DNA of 64,000 nucleotides from Flammeovirgaceae bacterium (GCA_016709845.1 JADJMA010000035.1:24737-88736); one strand, 5' to 3'. Positions 26,822 to 37,938 are shown, counted from the stretch's first letter. Notes: generated from the letters alone by a model not told the origin. Translations and numbers: made by a program.

Positions 26822-28136
26822 TTAATAACGATAGTAATCTGGCTTAAATGGTCCTTGTTGTGGAACACCAATATACTTGGCTTGTTCTGTAGACAATTCA
26901 TCCAACTCAACACCAATTTCTCTTCAAGTGCAAGCGAGCTACTTTTTCGTCCAGATGTTTCGGCAGCATGTACACTTCGTTCTTATACTTGTCTGTATTG
27001 GTCCAAAGTTCTAACTGCGCCAATGTTTGATTGGTAAATGAGTTTGACATTACAAACGAAGGGTGCCCGGTAGCACAACCTAAATTCACTAAGCGACCTT
27101 CTGCCAATAATAAAATCTGGTTGCCGCTCTTTAGCGTATACAAATCAACCTGAGGTTTAATCTCATCACGGGTTGCATTCTTCTTCAACCACGCAACATC
27201 AATCTCGTTATCGAAGTGACCAATGTTACAAACAATAGTCTTATCCTTCATCGACTCGAAGTGACGACCTAAAATGATTCCAAAATTTCCGGTAGTCGTT
27301 ACAACAATGTCAGCTTCTTTTACTGCTGTATCCATTTTCTTCACAGCAAAACCATCCATAGCTGCTTGCAGCGCACAGATCGGATCAATCTCGGTAACGA
27401 TTACACGAGCACCCGCACCACGAAGGGAAGCAGATGAACCTTTACCTACATCCCCATAACCAGCAACAACGGCAACTTTACCAGCCATCATTACATCAGT
27501 AGCTCTGCGGATTGAATCAACCAATGATTCTTTGCAACCATACTTATTATCAAACTTTGATTTGGTTACTGAATCGTTGATGTTGATAGCAGGCAATGGC
27601 AATTTGCCATTATGCTGACGCTCCACTAAACGATGTACTCCGGTAGTAGTCTCTTCAGAAATTCCTTTAATATCTTTTACTAATTCAGGGAAACGATCCA
27701 ATACCATGTTGGTAAGGTCACCGCCATCATCCAAAATCATATTCAACGGCTTACCGTTTTTAAACGCATGCAGCGTTTGCTCAATACACCAATCAAACTC
27801 TTGTTCATTCATTCCCTTCCAGGCAAAAACCGGTACTCCCGCTTTAGCGATAGCCGCAGCTGCATGGTCTTGTGTAGAAAAAATGTTGCAAGAAGACCAC
27901 GTAACATCAGCACCCAGTTCAATCAAGGTTTCAATAAGTACTGCGGTTTGAATGGTCATGTGCAGGCAACCAGCAATGTTGGCTCCCTTTAAAGGTTTTT
28001 TGGATCCGAACTCCTCGCGAAGAGCCATTAAACCGGGCATTTCCGCCTCCGCTAATTTGATCTCTTTACGGCCCCATTCGGCCAATGAAATGTCTTTTAC
28101 TTTGAATTTTGCTTTTTCAGATACTGCTGTTGACAT
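26822..28136 (-). CDS. ahcY: S-adenosyl-L-homocysteine hydrolase, frame-broken near 3' end
   Basis: The start at 28136 (MSTAVSEKAKFKVKDISLAEWG) gives about 438 residues. The substrate domain shows WSSCNIFSTQDHAAAA and a DDGGDLTNM segment, and the NAD-binding Rossmann domain shows AVVAGYGDVGKGSSA. A one-base break near 26930 truncates the frame at 26907 (LKRNWC). Restoring it gives the conserved tail EIGVELDELSTEQAKYIGVP ending DYYRY at 26822. The enzyme splits S-adenosylhomocysteine into adenosine and homocysteine, sustaining methylation. A leader extension upstream of 28136 is open but not expected to be translated. Confidence 0.95.
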
Positions 28137-28179
28137 GATAAATTTTGTTTGTTTTACTTGGTTCTTAAAATAGAAGCGG

Positions 28180-28187
28180 CAAAGGTA
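28180..28187 (-). promoter_or_regulatory. Putative -7 element of ahcY
   Basis: TACCTTTG on the minus strand fits the Bacteroidota TANNTTTG consensus, 44 bases before the ahcY ATG. No clear -33 element was found at the standard spacing. Confidence 0.45.
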
Positions 28188-28396
28188 AAACAAAGGACTA
28201 AGAATAACTATAGAGAAAGAAGTCATTTACTATTGCTCAACAGTTCTATCCCTATAATCGCAGAAACTGTAAAGTATGAACCTGATTCAGGCATTTTACT
28301 GTAATCATACAGAGACTTGTTACTAACAAATGTTCTCAACTCCGATCTTAGCAGGACAGTTGCTAAGGCTTAAAAAAGTTAAGAAAACGAACCACG

Positions 28397-29236
28397 TTAG
28401 AACCGGGCTGGTAACAAACCCGCTAACAAATAATACTCGGCCCGGATTGCAGATGAAAACAAAGTGTTAAACGAAGCGTGAACAAGGCCCCACCAACCGT
28501 AATATATTATAATTTGCACACCCCAGTCCAGATCGGCAATTAGTGTAAGATTTTTAGTGAGATTGGTTTGCAGATAAAAGTTGTTAAAGAACCGTATTTG
28601 GTTAACACCTTTTGATTCCACATTTCCAATAAAGAAACTCCAGTTAAACAGAACTTTGTTTGGTTGATATTTGACTTGCCATCCCAAAGCCGGTAATAAT
28701 TTGCCGGATGCATAAATCCTTTGCCATCCGTTAAAACTAAACAAAGAAAACTCCCACCTTAGGTTGATTGGCCAGAAGTTTAGCCATTCAAAAAGGCGAG
28801 TTCTCTGTGATAATGGACCGTGTTAGAGTCCAGTTTTCAATGATCCGCACTTTCAAACCCTATGCACGAAGGAAACACACCCACATCGAGCCAAATTGTA
28901 TTTTGCCTATTCAATGAAATCCCCAGATTGGCCACGAATAACTTTTGCCCAGTCTGTCAAGCATAATTACGGAACTAAGTTCCTGCCTGTAGGCAACATG
29001 TGTTCAAACTTTTGCGAAACTGTATTGAACCCAACCAAGCGTGGTTAAGACTTATGGATTCATTTCGGTTATAGTTATAAAGAAACGGATACAAATTTTC
29101 CTTGAAGATTTTCAAAATTGGACGTAAAATACGTCTGCAAAGATGCTGAGACTGTAATTTGTTTTCGTGCTATCCAGTTGAGCTAAACAAGATATTACTA
29201 CACCGTTCAGAAAAAGGTACCTTTGATACGGTTCAT
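28397..29236 (-). pseudogene. OmpL-like (bbp2) porin pseudogene
   Basis: Fragments in shifting frames together resemble the OmpL-like porins that accompany Kdp potassium systems in Bacteroidota. A start at 29236 (MNRIKG) leads into SLSIFADVFYV, then PFLYNYNRNESISL, NTIWLDVGVFPSCIGFESA and, from 28744, FSFNGWQRIYASGK to a barrel end at 28397. The stretch 28860-29060 carries two in-frame stops (TAG after LQAGT, TGA after FRNYA) without a frame shift, beside several one-base shifts. That load is heavier than in neighbouring genes and points to true decay. It follows trkH on the same strand. Confidence 0.65.
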
Positions 29237-29503
29237 TGAATACCATCATTGAGTTGTCTTGTAAAAATCGAATACTCTCACTTCAGTGTGATAAAAGATT
29301 GCACGATACGCACCCAACGAGCCCAAAGGTAACCATCTTGTTTTTTACCGGTGCCACTTCAAGACAAACGGTTCGTTCCAATGCGCACCGAAAAAGAAAC
29401 CTATGATAATTCCCTTTAAATGAACATTATTCCAAGGTAATTATTCATCATCTCAAACAACAACTTATCAAACAAAAACCAGACTCGGGTTCCAAAACCT
29501 TTT

Positions 29504-30775
29504 TCAAATACAAACAGCCAGATCAGCTTCGCTCTTTCGTAATGATTTTTTTCGCTACGGAGCCAGACCAAATGATAACCCCAAGCGTCCTATAAACATA
29601 CTGCTACAAGACGAGTTTACCGGCTGTTGTAAGCGTTGACGTGATCCCCACACTCAAGCCAACCGTTCCGATAGCCGAAGTAGTTTCGAAAAAATCTGCT
29701 CAAATGAAAACGTTTCGTAACTGATAATAAAAACGTAGCTATAAAGATGACTGACGCGTAAAGCATAAATGTAGAAGTTGCCAACATGCGCTCCAGCGGA
29801 ATTGTCTTTCCGAGAAAAGTTACTGTACTTTGCGCGGATACGACTTACCATATTGCAATTAGAGCTACAAATGTAGTTGACTTCATTCCTCCGCACGTGC
29901 CCGAGGGTGAAGCACCAACATACATTAACAGTACCATCACCAATAAAACGGGCAACACAATTCCACTGAGTGGTATCGTGTTAAATCCAACCGTGGTGAG
30001 GGCTGTCATAGACTGAAAAAATGAGACCATCCAGCGTGTGTTTGTCGTAAAATGTTGAATAGAAGGTTCAAAGAAATAAATCATGATTGTACCCGAACTG
30101 ATTAGTACGAATGTTACAAGCAAAATAATTTTGGTGGTGTAAGAAATCACTTTTGTTTTTCTGGTAAGTCGGCTCCAGAAATCAGTTACCACAATAAATC
30201 CAAGTGACCCAAATATGGCCAGGAAACTTAAGATGAGATTAATAGGAACATTGACTGCAAACAGTTCAAAACTGTACAGCCAAACCAGCCGTACAAAAAG
30301 CAGACACACGGGAAAATACTTCCAGAGCAAAGTTGTGTTCTAACGCCGCGAAGCAAAAACAAGCCACCGCGCCTACTGTCTCAATCAAAATTGTAAATAC
30401 AATTACGGCTCTTAAAAAATCCTGTATCTGAAAACCTTTAGGCATTGAAAACTCTGTATTGAGTACACGCTGATGCCAGTGTGTGAGATTGCTTTTAAGC
30501 GAAAGCATAACAAACGAAGTAAACGTCATGTATCCCACGCCACCAATCTGGATGAGCCCCAGAATGATCACTTGACCCCACCAAGTGTAATTGTCAGTTA
30601 TGCTTAACGTGACTAAACCCGTTGTAGAAATTGCTGAGGTTGCCGTAAACAAATTATCAACCCACCTAATAGGTTGTGTTTGAAAACCCGGGAGGCATAA
30701 CAATAAAAAACCTAAACCCGCGTAGGTAGCAAAACCGAAAAGAAGATTTGTGAAAACCTGAAAGCGGTATTGCAA
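29504..30775 (-). CDS. TrkH/KtrB-type potassium transporter subunit, frame-broken
   Basis: All four pore loops of the Trk/Ktr family can be found across several frames: TATSAISTTGLVT, SAFCTAGLAV, ALTTVGFNTIPL and SAIGTVGLSVGITSTLT. The family's terminal GRLG segment precedes a stop at 29504. Breaks lie near 30320, 29870, 29610 and 29570. The start is uncertain: the frame opens at a TTG at 30775, and the true N-terminus may lie a little upstream. The protein would be a membrane potassium uptake channel needing a TrkA/KtrA partner, which is not in the window. It is next to a KdpE/KdpD-like pair. Confidence 0.8.
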
Positions 30776-30901
30776 ACCACATTATACCAAGTTGAGTGTC
30801 TAACATGTTCCAAGCCGTGTGTTTCGAATACACAAAGTTGGCTTAATGGGCATAAGGCAATTATAAAACGGATGGCTTACTGTATAAGGATTTTATAAAG
30901 A

Positions 30902-31575
30902 TCATGACTGAAACCGGTAACCGATTCCGCTTTCTGTAATAATATAAACCGGATGATTCGGGTTTGATTCAAGTTTCTTGCGAAGTTGAGCCACGTAAAC
31001 TCTTAAATACTGAGTTTCAGTTTGATAACCCACACCCCAAATTTCTTTCAGAAGAAATTGGTGCGTAAGTACCCGGCCTTCGTTTTGAATCAACATTAAC
31101 AAGAGGTTATACTCTGTGGAGGTGAGCTTGATAATCTCTCCGCAGCGCTTAACACATGGGCAGAAACGTCAATCTCAAGTTCGCCAAATTCAAAGCGTGT
31201 TATCGAAATGTCATCGCGATTGTTACGTAAGGCCGAGCGAATACGAGCTAATAACTCTCCGGTACGAAAAGGTTTGGTAAGATAATCGGTAGCGCCATTA
31301 TCCAATGCTTTCACAATCTCGCTTTCACTATTGAGCACTGATAAAATCAGAATAGGCTTTGTAAACCAGCCGCAATTCTGTTAATAATTCCTGACCACTT
31401 TTATCAGGCAAACCTAAATCGAGCAGAATTAAATCGGCTGATGACTGGCAGCCAACATTAAACCTTCTTTGGCTGTGGCAGCAAGAATCACTCTATATTG
31501 ATTACTCTCCAGATTAATCTGCAAGAGTCTCCTTATCTGAGGCTCATCATCAATAACCAGAATGGTATTAATCAT
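30902..31575 (-). CDS. KdpE-like OmpR-family response regulator, frame-broken
   Basis: The start at 31575 (MINTILVIDDEPQIRRLLQ) overlaps the end of the kinase gene by eight bases. The receiver phosphoacceptor (LILLDLGLPDKSGQE) and TDYLTKPFRTGELLARI switch region appear after breaks near 31435, 31360 and 31100. The C-terminal winged helix ends with YLRVYVAQLRKKLE and GIGYRF, typical of OmpR/KdpE regulators. By position it should control the neighbouring potassium-uptake genes. Confidence 0.83.
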
Positions 31576-32670
31576 TTTCATGATAGGAAAGTGAATTACT
31601 TTCTGCCGGTAAATACACTGAAAATTTAGCGCCCCTTTCGGGTAAGTTCTCTACCTCGATACGGCCACGCATAGCGTCAGCAAAACCTTTAGCTATCGAT
31701 AGACCTAAGCCGGTGCCTCCGGTTTTTGCATTATGTGCTCTGAAAAACTTACCAAACACGAATTTCAAATCTTCGTTCTAAAACATTGCCATTATCCGTT
31801 ATTTGAATACAGCATCCAGCCGACTCTATCATTACCTGAATAGTGATAATGGAATTCTCCGGTGTATGTTGAATTCCGTTACGCACAATGTTCACCACAA
31901 TTTGTTCCACCAACCCTTGATCAAGCCAGTATAATGGCAAATTATCAGGAGAATTATATACCAAGGCATGATCACCTTGCTCGGACTTTAGCCGAAACAG
32001 TATGGAATTAATCAGCTCGTTTATATCACACCAGTCTGGTTTGGGCTTCAATACGCCAGACTCAATTCGCCCCATGTTAAGCAGATTTTCCACCTGTCTG
32101 TCCAATCGCATGGCAGCCACATCAATTTCACTTATCAGTTCTGACTTAACTTTTTCCGGTAGCCCCAAGTCATTCTTGATTGTATCTACTGCCCCAATTA
32201 CTGTAGCGAGGGGAGTTCGCAATTCGTGCGACAGAGAATTCAAAATTGTGTTATAAAGTTTAATTGTATTTTCTTTCTCCTCCCGATCGCGAGCCTTTTT
32301 TTCAAACTCGCGAATTTTGTAAGTAAGCACCGCATTGATTGATGCTATAAGAAAATACATCAAAAACATCAAGGCATCCTCTGGTGTGCGTATTTGCAAA
32401 GTAAATGTGGGTGGAAAAAAAGAAATTCAGATGAGTGCACAAGCAAGCGCGCCAATACCGGAAATATACCAATACCATAGCCAGAATTGAAACCACTACC
32501 ATCAGAATCAGTGCTACCACCCTGTGGTCGATCAACCCGAAAGGAAGTAAAAAACCAACGGTTGCAGCACCACGCCAAAGCTGATAAGGTATTGGTTTGA
32601 TTTGCGAAATCCCATTTACAAAAGTACCTAACTGGTTATAAAGATTTTGTAAAAACAGCAGAAGGTACAA
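31568..32670 (-). CDS. KdpD-like sensor histidine kinase with DUF4118 membrane domain, frame-broken
   Basis: The N-terminus carries a DUF4118-like membrane segment (VVALILMVVVSILAMVLVYF, then NFFF and PEDALMFLMYFLIASINAV), as in KdpD but without the cytoplasmic KdpD/Usp sensor domain. The HisKA box is LSHELRTPLATVIGA. The ATPase domain has NIVRNGIQHTP, and after a break near 31760 KFFRAHNAKTGGTGLGLSIA. Another break lies near 32390. It is translationally coupled to the regulator and heads the minus-strand potassium module, so it probably senses potassium or turgor. Confidence 0.8.
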
Positions 32671-32719
32671 AGGAACTTATTTACCTTAATTGTGATTAAA
32701 TAAAGAAATCGACACATTT

Positions 32720-33405
32720 ATGCAAAAAATAAAAATTGATATAGTATCGGATGTGGTGTGTCCCTGGTGCTACATTGGTAAAAGAAGAATAGAAAAAGCG
32801 ATGAGCACACTGGCTGATCAATTCGAATTTGATATTACTTATCTACCTTTTGAACTAAATCCGCAAACCCCTAAAGAAGGGTTTAACCAAAAAGAATATT
32901 TGGCTAAGAAATTTGGAGGCGAAGCGCGCTATAATGAAATCACAAAGCAGGTGACCACAGTAGCTGCCGAAGAAGGATTGAATTTTGATTTTTCAAAACA
33001 ACGTATGTCGCCCAATACAAGAGATGCCCATCGTATTATCCGGTATGCCAAAGAAGAAGGAAAACAATTAGCCGTAAAAGAGGCTTTCATGAAGGCTTAT
33101 TTTGAAGAAGGGGTCGATCTTACTAAAAAAGAAAACCTGATAGCGGTAAGTGAAAAGGCAGTCCTTACCCTGAAAAAGATTTCTCAATTACTTGATTCTG
33201 ATGCGGGACTTGCCGAAGTAATCCTGCAGAAAATGTCAATCATCAACGGGGCATTTCCGGAGTTCCTTATTACATCATCAATAATCAATATGGAATTTCA
33301 GGCGCGCAACCTTCAGATGTTTTTATAAAGGCACTTACACAAATTGGAAGTGAATCCATTACCACAGAAAGTGAAGCGTGTGCTGTTGATGGATCGGATT
33401 GCTAA
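32720..33405 (+). CDS. DsbA-family (FrnE-like) thiol oxidoreductase, frame-broken
   Basis: The thioredoxin-fold protein begins KIKIDIVSDVVCPWCYIGKRR, with a CPWC active site at about residues 14-17, and contains the helical insertion of the FrnE/DsbA 2-hydroxychromene-isomerase-like branch. A break near 33240 sends the frame into a false tail. The restored end reads GVPYYIINNQYGISGAQPSD and stops at 33405, overlapping the convergent sialidase-like gene by four bases. It has no signal peptide, so a cytoplasmic disulfide or isomerase role is likely. Confidence 0.85.
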
Positions 33406-34703
33406 TCTTTCTTTTTTAATAAATCAGAATCAGTAATGATGGATGTCCACACACTGGTGCGGCCATCATCCATACGTGTCCAGATAGGAGCTATTACTCC
33501 TTTATGCGCATCGATGTTGTTATAATCACCAAAGAATTTTGAATCGGTAGGTATAAAAGGGCTTTCGCTGATTTTTGTTTCGGTAAAAACATTTCCCCCA
33601 TCAGTTGAATACGCGAGATATACATCGGTTTGTAAATCATCGTACGCTCTGCGATCGTAATAAACAACATAAATGTAACCAGTGCCTTGGTCAACAGCCA
33701 TCCAGGGTAAAAACTGATGCTTACCAGGATCATCTTGATTAATACGCTTAGGTTGTGTCCACTGATCGCCATGATTCGTTGATCGCATAAACCAGATATC
33801 CGTGTCGTCAACACCATTCGATTGATCGGCCCATACTAAATATAAACTACCATGAAGTGGCCCTTTGCTTTGATCAATCATCAGTACAGGCATTCCGTTG
33901 CACCGGCTAATACCCGGGATATCCATAGACCAACCCCCTTGTTGTTTTGCAATGAGCAAATCATTGTTAAGCCAGGTGGTGCCACCATCAAAAGACCGAT
34001 CAAAATAAATATTTCCTTGATTGGCCCAGACCACAAAAACGCGCCCTTCTTCATCTACGGCTGGTACAGCCCCTTCGGTGGTATTATCATCATCAACGCA
34101 GTCGCCTGGGTTCTGATTAATTTGAATTGGCTTCGACCACTTCTTACCAGCATCGGTTGATTTACTAAATAAAATATTAGATTGGCAGTTAGGATCTTTC
34201 AACCCATATTTATCAAACTGCGTCCAGGTGGTATAAATGTGTTGCTTATGTGGATGCACTGCCGGCCATGGCTTATCCTGATCTTTAGGAGGGGTTGTTG
34301 CCAATGGATAACCCTTGTTCCAACTTATGCCACCATCCGTAGATTTCTGGCAGACAATCCTGTCCAACCAGGCATCGTTGCTTCTGCCCTCTTTGCTGGG
34401 ATCGGCTAAATGAAAAAAATATATGTGCCCTTTGGAATCCGAAATCACGGCTGGGTCACCATAGACACCAAAGGGAGATTCCAATTTAGTTTCTGCCCAG
34501 GTTTCTCCACCATCGAATGTGTATATGGCACGATCGGGCACCACCCCGGCAACAATATTTTTAGGATTCTTTTTGTTAATGGCAATGCTTGGCTCCAGAG
34601 GCGGATAGGTTCCATCTACTTCCTCGGCCAATTTAATGTTCTTGAACTGTGCTTGCACAACTGTGCTTAATGCAAAAAAAGAAATTAATAAAATCCGGCT
34701 CAT
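33402..34703 (-). CDS. Secreted sialidase-like beta-propeller (BNR/Asp-box) protein
   Basis: The 433 residues carry a signal peptide (MSRILLISFFALSTVVQAQ). At least six Asp-box motifs of the S-x-D-x-G-x-x-W type are visible: FDGGETW, STDGGISW, STDAGKKW, SFDGGTTW, STNHGDQW and STDGGNVF. These form a six-bladed sialidase-type fold. The catalytic residues of true sialidases (Arg triad, Tyr/Glu) could not be identified, so an enzymatic role is unproven and the annotation is structural. The gene is monocistronic, with SGNH hydrolase 31 bases upstream on the same strand. Confidence 0.82.
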   Translation of the reverse strand: MSRILLISFFALSTVVQAQFKNIKLAEEVDGTYPPLEPSIAINKKNPKNIVAGVVPDRAIYTFDGGETWAETKLESPFGVYGDPAVISDSKGHIYFFHLADPSKEGRSNDAWLDRIVCQKSTDGGISWNKGYPLATTPPKDQDKPWPAVHPHKQHIYTTWTQFDKYGLKDPNCQSNILFSKSTDAGKKWSKPIQINQNPGDCVDDDNTTEGAVPAVDEEGRVFVVWANQGNIYFDRSFDGGTTWLNNDLLIAKQQGGWSMDIPGISRCNGMPVLMIDQSKGPLHGSLYLVWADQSNGVDDTDIWFMRSTNHGDQWTQPKRINQDDPGKHQFLPWMAVDQGTGYIYVVYYDRRAYDDLQTDVYLAYSTDGGNVFTETKISESPFIPTDSKFFGDYNNIDAHKGVIAPIWTRMDDGRTSVWTSIITDSDLLKKKD

Positions 34704-34734
34704 AGTAGTTAGAGAATAACCGTAACAGGTGGGT

Positions 34735-35418
34735 TCAAAGGTACTTCAAACTTTTTAATATTTCGATCCACTGCTGATAGCCCGAAGCATTCAAATGAAG
34801 GCCATCAAAAGTATATGATAATTTTAGTTTACCCTGATCATCCAAAAATTTGTCGTATAAATCGACATACGTGTAGCGCAGTCTTTCCGCATACCGCGAA
34901 AGTTGATCATTGATGGTCAGTATATGATTTTCGTTATTAAACTGTTGTAGAAATTTTTCTACTGTATTATTTACAGGCAAAATACTTTGAACATAAATTT
35001 TAGTTTTAGGCGAACCGGCCTTTACCCGTGATACAATGGCAAAAATATTTTCGATGACAATTTCGTCTGGAATTTTTTTTGATAAATCATTGGTGCCAAT
35101 GAGAATAAAAAGACTGGACGGTTTAAGGTTTATAATTTCATCCATACGACCTAAAATGCCAAACGTATTGTCGCCCGAAATACCCCGATTGATAATGCTT
35201 GAGTCCTTAAGCAGTTTCTTCCAGTTCCCGCCTTCGGTTATACTGTTTCCTAAAAAAACTACTTTGCCCGGTGTAGTTACTTCCTTCTTAAAGTTTTCCA
35301 CCCGTACCCAATAATGCTCGGGTAAGTTGGGCACGGTATCGTACGTTCGCTTTTGGCCATAAGTCTCCAAACTAAAAAGAAGAACCATCACGCTCATTAA
35401 GAAAAATGTATTTTTCAT
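34735..35418 (-). CDS. Secreted SGNH/GDSL hydrolase
   Basis: The 227 residues have a signal peptide (FFLMSVMVLLFSLETYGQK). All four SGNH blocks are visible: Ser in FLGNSITEGGNW, Gly in INRGISGDNTFG, Asn in LIGTNDLSKK and the Asp-His pair in FDGLHLNASGYQQW. The family hydrolyses acetyl or acyl esters on lipids or carbohydrates. Within Bacteroidota these resemble the platelet-activating-factor acetylhydrolase-like group, and the substrate is not known. Frame and length are normal. Confidence 0.88.
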   Translation of the reverse strand: MKNTFFLMSVMVLLFSLETYGQKRTYDTVPNLPEHYWVRVENFKKEVTTPGKVVFLGNSITEGGNWKKLLKDSSIINRGISGDNTFGILGRMDEIINLKPSSLFILIGTNDLSKKIPDEIVIENIFAIVSRVKAGSPKTKIYVQSILPVNNTVEKFLQQFNNENHILTINDQLSRYAERLRYTYVDLYDKFLDDQGKLKLSYTFDGLHLNASGYQQWIEILKSLKYL

Positions 35419-35609
35419 GTCGTTCTTTATATAAGTTGGAAATTAATGAGTTAGCATGCCAAAGGCAATGTATTTCCAGTAAATACAAACTATCCGTAGA
35501 ATGTAACAAATGTCGAATTGCCCAATCCTTCTTTTGCCGCCTACAAAATTGTATTTCGCAGGCTCAGAAACATTTGCTTTATTCCATAAAAATCAAAATT
35601 AGCTACCCC

Positions 35610-37697
35610 ATGAAATATTTTCTCGCACTCCTGTTCTTCGCCAGTTCATTCACGTTTGCACAAAACTTTACCGGATTTTCTGGTAGCAGCGCATCAACAC
35701 AGACCAAAGCCGAAGAAACTTTTCTAAAACAGCAAGAAAGCGAACGCTACAAAAATCACCTTAAAAACCTGACGAAGGAACCCCATATTGCCACCAGCAA
35801 AGCCAACGAGCGGGTGCGTGATTACATCGCTGATGTGATGCGCAAAGCGGGGTTTCAAGTCGAGATTTTTCCCTATGATATCTATTTACCCGTAATGCCT
35901 GGCACCTCCTCTGTAGAATTAGTAGAGCCCATTCGGTTGCCACTCAACAACAAAGAATACATTCACAAAGAAGATCCCTTTTCAAATGCCGCTGAATTAT
36001 ATCAGGGGTATAATGCCTATACCGGCACCGGTGATGTAACCGCTGAAGTGGTGTATGCCAACTTTGGTCGCAAAGAAGATTTTGAAAAACTAAAAGCACT
36101 GGGTGTTTCAGTAAAAGGTAAAATTGTTTTGGCCCGCTATGGCGGAAACTTCCGCGGCTATAAAGCCAAATACGCAGAAGAAAATGGCGCTGCTGGATTA
36201 ATCATTTTTACTGATCCCGGTGATAGCGGTTATGCAAAAGGACTTGTTTATCCTGAAGGCCCCTATTACGATGAAAGTAGTATTCAACGCGGTTCACTAT
36301 TAACATTAGACTGGACCGGTGATCCCCTACCTCCTTTTGAACCTGCACTACCCCTTGATGGTAAAAAGAAAATCACTCGCCTGAAACCAGAAGAAGTAAA
36401 AGGAATGCACTCCATTCCCGTTTTACCATTGCCCTACGGAGCTGCAAAAGAAATTATTGGTAGAATGAAAGGTCAGGCTGTACCCTCTGGCTGGCAAGGT
36501 GGCTTGCCCTACACCTATCGGTTAGAAGGTGGACCTGAATTAAAAGTGCGTGTTAACGTAGTCCAAAAAGAGAAATACAACGCGTGTATGATGTTGTCGG
36601 AACGTTGGTTGGTAGCGAAAATCCAGATCAATGGATTATTGCGGGATCGCATTACGATGCCTGGGCATTTGGTGCTACTGATCCAAATAGCGGTACTGCT
36701 ATGTTGCTTGCGTTAAGCGAATCACTCGGTAAACTTTCACAAACTGGTCAAAAACCAAAGCGCACTATTAAGATTGCACACTGGGATGCTGAAGAACAAG
36801 GCGTACTTGGTTCCACCGAATGGGTAGAACAATTTCGCGATGAACTCAATGCGAAAGGCGTAGCATACTTTAATGCTGACGGTGCGGTTACCGGAAGAAA
36901 TTTTGGCGCAGAATCCAGTCCATCCCTGAAGGGACTTGCTATTAATACGACTAAATCCATTCCCTTCCCGGATTCCTCAAAATCAGTTTTTGATGTTTGG
37001 CTCGGAACGCGTACCACACCAGAACCTCCGCTCGGTAATTTAGGTGGCGGATCGGATCATATTGCGTTTTATACCCATGTGGGTATTCCTTCCTGGGGTG
37101 GTGGTACGGGTGGTCACAGCATCTATCATTCAAACTTCGACAGCTTTGCGTACTACGAACGCTTTTGTGATCCTACTTTTAAGATGGGTCCCTTAGTAGA
37201 GCAGGTGTTTGGTGTGATGGCATTACGCCTGGCTAATGCTGATGTGATTCCCTACGACATCAGTCGATATGGAACCGACTTGCACACACACTTTGAGGGT
37301 TTACAAAAACTTACAAAGGCTTACGATAAATCTGCCACACCCTTTTCATTCGATGCGCTTATTAAAGCAGCCGATGATTTGAAAAAAAGTTGGTGAGGAC
37401 TGTGAAGCCGCATTAAAATCGGTGAACATGAAAAATACAAAAGCAATAAATCAGGAATTGTTAGCACTCGAACGCCAATGGATTGACAAAGAAGGAATGC
37501 AATACGGAAGTTGGTATCGTTCCCTCTATGCATCGCCCGATCCTTACAGTGGCTATGCATCGTGGATGTTGCCTGCTTTTCAATACGAAGCTTCTATTCG
37601 CGAAACAGCAAACCTGAAAAAGTGGGAACAAAAATATCTGGATGCAATGGCTCGTCTAAAAAGTAGAATAGAAAAAATTACCGCGCTGGCGAAATGA
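35610..37697 (+). CDS. Secreted M28-family metallopeptidase with PA domain, frame-broken
   Basis: The start at 35610 (MKYFLALLFFASSFTFAQ) gives a signal peptide and a product of about 695 residues resembling glutamate carboxypeptidase II. A PA domain (GKIVLARYGGNFRGYKAKYA) is followed by the M28 peptidase with zinc ligands in GSHYDAWAFGATDPNSGTA, HWDAEEQGVLGS and GGGSDHIAFYTHVGIPS, then the His in GGHSIYHSNFD. A TfR-dimer-like helical domain closes it. Breaks lie near 36585 and in the A-run at 37382-37388. It should trim peptides outside the cell or in the periplasm. Confidence 0.9.
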
Positions 37698-37736
37698 TAG
37701 TTGCGGTTTAATTGTTAAGCCTACCCTCTTCTGCCC

Positions 37737-37786
37737 AACAGCGGCAGCTATCTTTCTTCAATGAAGAATGAATAGCTGCCGCTGTT
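37737..37786. repeat. 50-base nested hairpin element
   Basis: AACAGCGGCAGCTAT (37737-37751) and ATAGCTGCCGCTGTT (37772-37786) are a perfect 15-bp inverted repeat. The 20-base interior contains a second stem TTCTTC-AAT-GAAGAA, giving one long cruciform-like structure. It may terminate the M28 transcript, but the flanking T-run is short. It is followed within ten bases by a TonB-receptor fragment. Confidence 0.65.
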
Positions 37787-37792
37787 TCTTGC

Positions 37793-37938
37793 TGACGAAA
37801 TCTATCAAGTATTTTGATGATGCTGGCAACCCAAGGCCTCTCACCAATCCATACGGCTATACTTTTGACACGACTTATAATTACGCGCCTTTACAAGGAA
37901 TCAGAGGGTTTGTTGGTTTACGCTGGACGATTAATTAA
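37793..37938 (+). pseudogene. 3' fragment of a TonB-dependent receptor
   Basis: The only open reading here is the last 47 or so codons of a large receptor: DAGNPRPLTNPYGYTFDTTY, then NYAPLQGIRGFVGLRWTIN and a stop at 37936-37938. The ending (aromatic strand, then LRWTIN) is the classical last beta-strand of SusC-type outer-membrane receptors. The rest of the gene is missing: the preceding DNA is the nested hairpin and the M28 gene. It is a deletion or rearrangement remnant. Confidence 0.6.
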
